Positions 59,073-64,000 of a stretch of DNA of 64,000 bases are shown here, piece after piece. Within the stretch, counting starts at the first letter, position 1; every line of letters begins with the position of its first letter. Source of the DNA: Sthenelais limicola (lineage: Eukaryota; Annelida; Polychaeta; Phyllodocida; Sigalionidae); NCBI GenBank assembly GCA_942159475.1, contig OW804095.1:95865740-95929739 (forward strand), read 5' to 3'. The position numbers were made by a program, and so were the translations under genes. The notes beneath the pieces were generated by a model that did no database searches, had not been told where the DNA came from, and saw nothing but the letters and a program-made list of their open reading frames with translations.

Positions 59073-60379
59073 ATGTTTACCATAAATGTATGTGGTACGC
59101 TTTCCATAGTTATACTCACCCATCCCACGAGTTCTCCCCTGACCTAGATTCGAGGTCGCTCAACGCTCTGAGTGTCTGAGCAGAGCGAGGACCATTCATT
59201 TTGTGTGGCTAGGGGAGATGCAGTTCTAATCAACTGAGTTGTGCGCCATCAAGTTTATATCATTTTTATTTCCAGAGATATTAGATGGTTGCCATGGAAA
59301 CTGATTTTATTGAAAAAGCTCAAGCATTTAATAAAATAGTAAAGACTTAGTACATGTATAAAGTTAGTCCAAAAACTATATTAGCCCTCCCCTCCCTATA
59401 CACGATGACCAGCATGCAGCAGACCTATCTAGGAATGACATCAGACGGTGGCTATGTGCACATTTCTGTGAGAAAAAGAAAATCCGAAATCCAAGAAAGT
59501 ATCTATTCGGATATCCAAGATATCAATAAGTCATGTTGAGTATCTCTTAGGATATCTTAGAAAAGGAAAATGATATCCAAAAAAGAAAAGTGTTGGATTT
59601 GTCGGATATTTACTATGACACATTTTTATCCTGACAGTTTGGGGACAAAACAACGGTCGACTTCAAGCAACGGTACAACTTTGGCATTGAGTATTGTAGA
59701 CCTATGGACAAATAGTAGCCACATAAGAACTCTTCATGAACTAATACAGAATGTCAGCAGTTTCGGTTATGGATGATGAATATCTGACATGCTATGCAAA
59801 AAGGTGCTCATTTTGTTAATTGCACCTGATTTTCCCTAGATATATCTTAATAATTATGAATACAATCCCATTAAATTTCATACACGATCTAAAATCATCA
59901 AATGCAATGTCTTGTTTAGTCAATTTTGACAAGAAAATTGGATCCCAAAATTGCTTTATGGTCGCGCATTGGGTATAAATTTTATTTTCATTATTGGCCT
60001 AAATATTGACCTTAGATTAATTGGCACTGGAATTCCGCACGCCGCACGGAGTATCATTTTCGCACGTTAGGTCACAAATGACTTCATTTTGGTCATGGAT
60101 GAAGCTCAAACACTCAATAAATAGAACTCAATCCGTACGTGTATGTATGTACAATGTATAATTAGTTTCAGCACATTGCCACGTATCTCTTTCGTATCGT
60201 AGACTTTCCAATTTCTAATTAAATCGGCAGCTATAGTAGTCTTCAGCGTATCCCTTACTCAATCGCTGCTTTAGATAGCTCAATGGTCTGTATTGCTATA
60301 TATGTGCGCAAAATATCAGATGTACTTGTACTTGATATTTTGGTATATATGGTGGATATAAGTATATGGTTATGTGTGT
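59073..60379. other. Intergenic, nothing recognised
   Basis: Spacer between the minisatellite and the retrotransposon. Frames of 61-68 codons are unrecognisable. Confidence 0.5.
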
Positions 60380-60526
60380 ATATGTGAAGTTATGTGTCGC
60401 CACCTACCGTTCATCTACTCTATCTAGCACAGCGTTGCTTGGATACGGTACACACAAAGCTGGTCAGCCCAGTCGTCGAGTTGAGGTTTTTTTTCGCTCC
60501 TGAATTTCCTCGTATTTTCATACAAA

Positions 60527-61744
60527 ATGACTCTCTGTGGTGCCTGTGAGCAGGAGCACACTCGACCTGGGGAAGCTTCTTGCAGGTTCAAGAAGAGAGC
60601 CATCGACAAGGCAAAAGCAGCTGGTTCCGATGAATCTCAATGGAAACTGTATTTGGAACCTCCTACGGACAAGGAAGATCTGGACCCGCCGCCATTGAAA
60701 CCGCTGGGTTCTGAGGGTGCCGACTCACCGGCTCCTCTCCCTACTTTGAAAGAACTCATGGAAATGGCTAACCTCCAACAACAACAGCTCACTGCTATTA
60801 TTTCTTCACAAGTTGCTTGTAACAAGTCTCTCAAGGATGTAACTTCTAGACTTGACAAGTCTGAGGGCAAGCTGTCTTCTTCTCCTAAGCCAGTTGTACC
60901 AGTTATACCAGGTGTGTCTTTCACTCCCCCGGGCCTCGACGGAGGTTTCTCCGGGATTCATGGCAGCGATCAGTCGGGCTCTACATCGACTCCTCCCGAA
61001 CTGACTGCAGCCAACGCCATGGCCTTCATGGCCTCTGCTATGAGCCAGCTTTCTCTTAGCATTGACCCCAGCGTCACCCGCCAGCAAGGTATGGTTCTTC
61101 GACCTGAATATCATGTCATGTGTTTATTGAATGGGAAACCAATGAAGTCTGTGGATGCCTCTAAGATGACTGTCCCGGAATATTTGTACGGTATGAGTCT
61201 CGTACTCGAACATTTGATAAACAATGATGGCGACATCTCCTCTTACCTCGCGCATTTTCAGCAAATGCTGTATTTTGCAACTTCAAAGAGTTTCACTATT
61301 ACCGCCTTTTCAGGCTATGATAGGGAAGTGGTTGATTGTTACCTCCGTAACTTTTCAGCTGGGTTTGTGCCTAGGAGCCCTATATCTGTTGCAACGCATT
61401 TCTCTTCGGCTAACGAGGTAAAACCAAAGGCATCTGTTTCACGAGGTAAACAAGTCAGAAGGTCTTCCGACGGTCGTACTACTTTTTCAATTCCCTCAGA
61501 CTGGTCAGACGACGTCTGCTACAAATACAATCATGGCATTTGTTCTGGGAACTGTTCTCGGCAACATATTTGTGGGAAATGTCATACCAGGGGCATAAGA
61601 TCGGAGCTTGTCGAGGCGGTTCTGATTCCGAGTAAAAAAACTCGGGTTAGACCTGAATGTGGCCTCTTCCGGTTTCTTCAACAATGGCGGCCTTCGACCC
61701 TTTTCTTCGTCCTCCGACAATGCTTCTCCCGATCTCACTATTGA
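60527..61744 (+). CDS. DIRS gag-like protein
   Basis: The ATG at 60527 opens a 405-codon frame. Residues 4-16 hold a C-x2-C-x4-H-x2-P-G module. A Pro/Ser-rich middle follows, then a conserved-looking core (F-S-G-Y-D-R-E-V-V-D-C-Y) and a Cys/His region near residues 330-355 (C-x7-C-x3-C-x3-H-x-C-x2-C). A retroviral-type knuckle C-x2-C-x4-H-x4-C is complete only if the frame moves by one base at the G4 run at 61590-61593. In that frame the protein would end at TAA 61633-61635, before the next ATG at 61659. The last ~50 residues of the written frame are therefore probably not native. Role: RNA-binding structural protein of the element. Confidence 0.7.
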   Translation: MTLCGACEQEHTRPGEASCRFKKRAIDKAKAAGSDESQWKLYLEPPTDKEDLDPPPLKPLGSEGADSPAPLPTLKELMEMANLQQQQLTAIISSQVACNKSLKDVTSRLDKSEGKLSSSPKPVVPVIPGVSFTPPGLDGGFSGIHGSDQSGSTSTPPELTAANAMAFMASAMSQLSLSIDPSVTRQQGMVLRPEYHVMCLLNGKPMKSVDASKMTVPEYLYGMSLVLEHLINNDGDISSYLAHFQQMLYFATSKSFTITAFSGYDREVVDCYLRNFSAGFVPRSPISVATHFSSANEVKPKASVSRGKQVRRSSDGRTTFSIPSDWSDDVCYKYNHGICSGNCSRQHICGKCHTRGIRSELVEAVLIPSKKTRVRPECGLFRFLQQWRPSTLFFVLRQCFSRSHY

Positions 61745-62579
61745 TATTCCTGCTATTCATGCCAACTTTGCTTCGGAATGTGTTACTCCTACAGCACCCA
61801 AGTTATATCCATCTTCTCCAGTTCATCGGAGCGAGGAATTTACTTATTCTTCCGACTTTGTGCCTTCACCGACTGCCTATGTTTACTTGCCTCTGATCGA
61901 GCGTGTCTTGGACAGACACACGGTTGGTGGTATCACCTCGCAGATGAATTTATCGGGTTGGTTTCACGAACTATCCTTTGAACCTGATATAGATCTGCGT
62001 AATTACCTGTGGCTAGGCATTTCTGATGGTTTTTACATAGTTGATCCTGGTTCTACCGTCCCTATGTATGACTGTCACAACTACTCGTCCGCTACTAAAG
62101 GTGCTGCTTACGATTATATCACAAAGTTACTTCGCTCGGAAATCCATGATGGAAAGATGATTTCAGCTACTTCTCTACCCCATTGTGTTCATTCTATTGG
62201 GGCGGTGCCTAAGCCCAATGGGACATTTCGTCCAATCACGGATTGTAGCATGCCTCGCAACATGTCAATTAATAACTTCATGAACGTCACTGCCCAACCA
62301 TTTCGTTATGCTACCGTCGATGATGCTTCTCAAGTTCTTCGTCCGGGTTATTTCATGGCTTGCGTCGACATGAAGTCGGCTTATCGCTCCATTTCAGTCC
62401 ATGCTTCTAACTGGAAGTATCAAGGTTTACGTTGGAATTTTGGTGATAGGACTGTGACTTTGCTCGACACTCGCTTGTGTTTCGGGCTTAAGTGCGCCCC
62501 CTTTCATTTTCCATTTTCACCATCATCTCCAATTTCATTGTCTCTTGTATGGCAAGACGTGGATTTCCTCACATCATAA
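61659..62579 (+). CDS. DIRS polymerase, N-terminal and RT fingers/palm
   Basis: The ATG at 61659 opens 306 codons. After a Ser-rich leader comes L-R-N-Y-L-W-L-G-I-S-D-G-F, typical of DIRS/Ngaro polymerases, then the reverse transcriptase start: I-G-A-V-P-K-P-N-G-T-F-R-P-I-T-D and the first catalytic Asp in C-V-D-M-K-S-A-Y-R, then F-G-L-K-C-A-P-F. The frame is lost near 62507-62512 in a T/C run. The following codons to 62579 are out of frame, and the rest of the enzyme continues in the next frame. Confidence 0.8.
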   Translation: MASSGFFNNGGLRPFSSSSDNASPDLTIDIPAIHANFASECVTPTAPKLYPSSPVHRSEEFTYSSDFVPSPTAYVYLPLIERVLDRHTVGGITSQMNLSGWFHELSFEPDIDLRNYLWLGISDGFYIVDPGSTVPMYDCHNYSSATKGAAYDYITKLLRSEIHDGKMISATSLPHCVHSIGAVPKPNGTFRPITDCSMPRNMSINNFMNVTAQPFRYATVDDASQVLRPGYFMACVDMKSAYRSISVHASNWKYQGLRWNFGDRTVTLLDTRLCFGLKCAPFHFPFSPSSPISLSLVWQDVDFLTS

Positions 62580-63544
62580 ACTACCTTGACGATTTCTTCT
62601 GTTGGGGTGCGTCTTACGAGGATTGTCAGAATACCCAATCTTCTCTTATACAACTTCTTGGTCAACTAGGCTTCATAGCCGCCTGGGAAAAATGCTCTAC
62701 ACCTTCCATGAGATGCAGGTTTCTAGGAGTTGATTTTGATACCACAGACATGACTCTTTCCTTGCCATCAGCCAAGTTGAATAAGCTTTTGCATGAACTC
62801 CACTACTTCAGTGACAAGTCAAGAGCTTCGCCGCCTCAGTTGCAAGTCCTATGTGGCCTTCTTGCCCACGCCTCTAAGTTGGTTCGAGGGGGGCGAACTT
62901 TTTCTAGGAGGGTGATAGATCTCCTTAAAGGTTTGAATCACTGTTCTAAGCGTGTTCGCCTAACATCTGACTTTCATCTTGATCTTCAGTGGTGGATTAA
63001 ATATGCTAAAATCTTTAATGGTAAAGCCAATATGATTGCTTATCATTTTCGTGACAGTGCCTCTCTCAAATCAGATGCTTCTTCCCAAGGATTCGGCTTC
63101 ACCTGGGCCGGTGACTGGGTTGCTGGCAGCTTTGTTGATCTACCACCACCTCCTCAATTACTAGATACCGACCTGCTACATCAGCATTGGATCAATGTGC
63201 GTCCTCCGTGCCCTATTATCAACTACTTGGAGTTAATTCCCATTTGGCTGGCCTGCTATCGTATGGGCCCTGAGTGGCGTGGCTCCAAGGTTACTTGCCA
63301 GTCGGACAACACACAAGTTGTGGCTATGATCCGCATGGGGAGGAGCGCTAATAAGTTCTGTATGGCCCTTTTGCGCGACATATTTTGGGCTTCCGCCTGC
63401 CATAACTTTCATTTGGTTTCCTCGCACATCAGAGGTACCTTGAATGTGATCCCCGACATATTATCTCGTCTTCATTCTTATCGTGATGTCACCCTTAGCC
63501 AACTCTCCTTATGTTGTTGCAGAGTCGGCCCTACGTGTGATTGA
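62492..63544 (+). CDS. DIRS polymerase, RT active site and RNase H
   Basis: Continues the polymerase after the frameshift; the ATG at 62492 is not a natural start. The reverse transcriptase catalytic box N-Y-L-D-D-F lies near residue 29, followed by F-L-G-V-D-F-D thumb sequence. RNase H follows: S-D-A-S-S-Q-G-F-G-F-T-W (first Asp), Y-L-E-L-I-P-I-W (Glu), Q-S-D-N-T-Q-V-V (Asp) and S-S-H-I-R-G-T-L-N-V-I-P-D-I-L-S-R (His/Asp). All expected acidic residues are present. The end overlaps the recombinase gene by 59 bp in another frame. Confidence 0.85.
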   Translation: MRPLSFSIFTIISNFIVSCMARRGFPHIINYLDDFFCWGASYEDCQNTQSSLIQLLGQLGFIAAWEKCSTPSMRCRFLGVDFDTTDMTLSLPSAKLNKLLHELHYFSDKSRASPPQLQVLCGLLAHASKLVRGGRTFSRRVIDLLKGLNHCSKRVRLTSDFHLDLQWWIKYAKIFNGKANMIAYHFRDSASLKSDASSQGFGFTWAGDWVAGSFVDLPPPPQLLDTDLLHQHWINVRPPCPIINYLELIPIWLACYRMGPEWRGSKVTCQSDNTQVVAMIRMGRSANKFCMALLRDIFWASACHNFHLVSSHIRGTLNVIPDILSRLHSYRDVTLSQLSLCCCRVGPTCD

Positions 63545-64000
63545 TTCTGAAGTGTCCACCAATGTGAATCACGCCTGGTCTGTGAACACCTCGTCTGTCC
63601 GGAGATCCCAGTGGTCAAGGTTCATCACTTTCTGCAGGTCCTACGGCCTCGTTCCAGTTCCTGCCTCTACTCAGACCGTGGCCAGATTCCTCTCGCTTCT
63701 TGCCAAGTCATCGAAGTACTCTACGGTGGATAACTACTTATCAGCCATAATATCTCTTCACAAGTGTGTTGGTGCCCCTGAAGGCTTCAGATCGTCCTTC
63801 TACATTAAAATGGTCCTCTTGGGTATCAAACGCCGCATCAGCATGCCTCCTAAGCAGTCTATGGCTTTGTCCATGGACCAGCTACTTCAGATGTTCCTCC
63901 ACGTCGACGTCCATTGTCCTCATCAGTCGGCCATGTGGGGAGTGATCGTGTTGTGCTTTCGATCTCTCCTACGTAAATCAAATGTGCTTCCTACTTCTGG
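63486..64000 (+). CDS. DIRS tyrosine recombinase (partial, runs off edge)
   Basis: The ATG at 63486 lies inside the RNase H end (59-bp overlap, different frame), as in other DIRS elements. The frame stays open to the window edge (171 codons). The N-terminal SAM-like core-binding domain is seen (W-S-R-F-I-T-F-C, V-A-R-F-L-S-L-L, Y-S-T-V-D-N-Y-L-S-A-I). Near the edge C-F-R-S-L-L-R-K-S-N supplies the first catalytic Arg. The remaining catalytic residues (second Arg, His, Tyr) are beyond the window. It would insert the circular DNA copy without target duplication. Confidence 0.82.
   Translation, partial: MSPLANSPYVVAESALRVIDSEVSTNVNHAWSVNTSSVRRSQWSRFITFCRSYGLVPVPASTQTVARFLSLLAKSSKYSTVDNYLSAIISLHKCVGAPEGFRSSFYIKMVLLGIKRRISMPPKQSMALSMDQLLQMFLHVDVHCPHQSAMWGVIVLCFRSLLRKSNVLPTS

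Larger units (their letters stand above)
60380..64000 (+). mobile_element. DIRS-order (tyrosine recombinase) retrotransposon, partial
   Basis: The gene order gag-like, reverse transcriptase, RNase H, tyrosine recombinase, with no integrase or protease, defines the DIRS/Ngaro group. The 5' boundary is approximate; the sequence from about 60395 (GTGTCGCCACC...) looks like element leader. The 3' end and terminal repeats lie beyond the window, so split-direct or inverted repeats could not be checked. Reading frames are long and only two apparent frameshifts were noted, so the insertion is young or its breaks are assembly errors. Confidence 0.85.

Overview
This is AT-rich, intron-rich eukaryotic DNA. 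It has GT-AG introns, AATAAA poly(A) signals, long microsatellites, L1/Tx1-type LINE debris and a tyrosine-recombinase (DIRS-order) retrotransposon. With one sparsely coded animal gene, this points to an invertebrate metazoan, most likely marine. The species cannot be fixed from the sequence. I see no rRNA gene, CRISPR array, bacterial operon or virus.

Layout. From 1 to about 17 kb I can support no gene; there are simple repeats, polypurine and polypyrimidine tracts, and one weak LINE remnant. From 17.1 to 19.2 kb lie two broken retroelement pieces: a gag-like fragment on the minus strand, and the 3' end of a LINE with its poly(A) tail on the plus strand. From 20.7 to 56.8 kb runs the only host gene I can support, a complete 12-exon plus-strand gene for an LRRC74A-type protein. 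Its spliced exons keep phase at all 11 junctions and give 512 codons plus a stop. The product has nine ~28-residue ribonuclease-inhibitor-type leucine-rich repeats followed by two canonical EF-hand loops. Exon 5 is only 50 bp and was placed by phase and repeat register.

Introns 7 (3.1 kb) and 9 (21.5 kb) are reservoirs of mobile DNA: LINE fragments, TTAA-flanked non-autonomous elements, a pair of 550-bp inverted arms, a nested terminal-inverted-repeat element at 43.3-45.1 kb, a decayed cysteine-rich transposon-associated gene at 38.5-39.4 kb, a tRNA-related SINE-like segment and several 160-175 bp tandem duplications.

After the gene come AT-rich spacer, a cluster of A/T palindromes and a 0.5-kb GTATGTATAT minisatellite. 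From about 60.4 kb to the right edge is a DIRS-order retrotransposon with gag, reverse transcriptase/RNase H and tyrosine recombinase. It reads as nearly intact apart from two apparent one-base losses in homopolymers, and it is cut by the window edge.

The most useful results are the full LRRC74A gene model with its canonical EF-hands, the TTAA element with internal triplication, the inverted-arm structure, the cysteine-rich pseudogene and the near-intact DIRS element. I found nothing I would call a new biological system.
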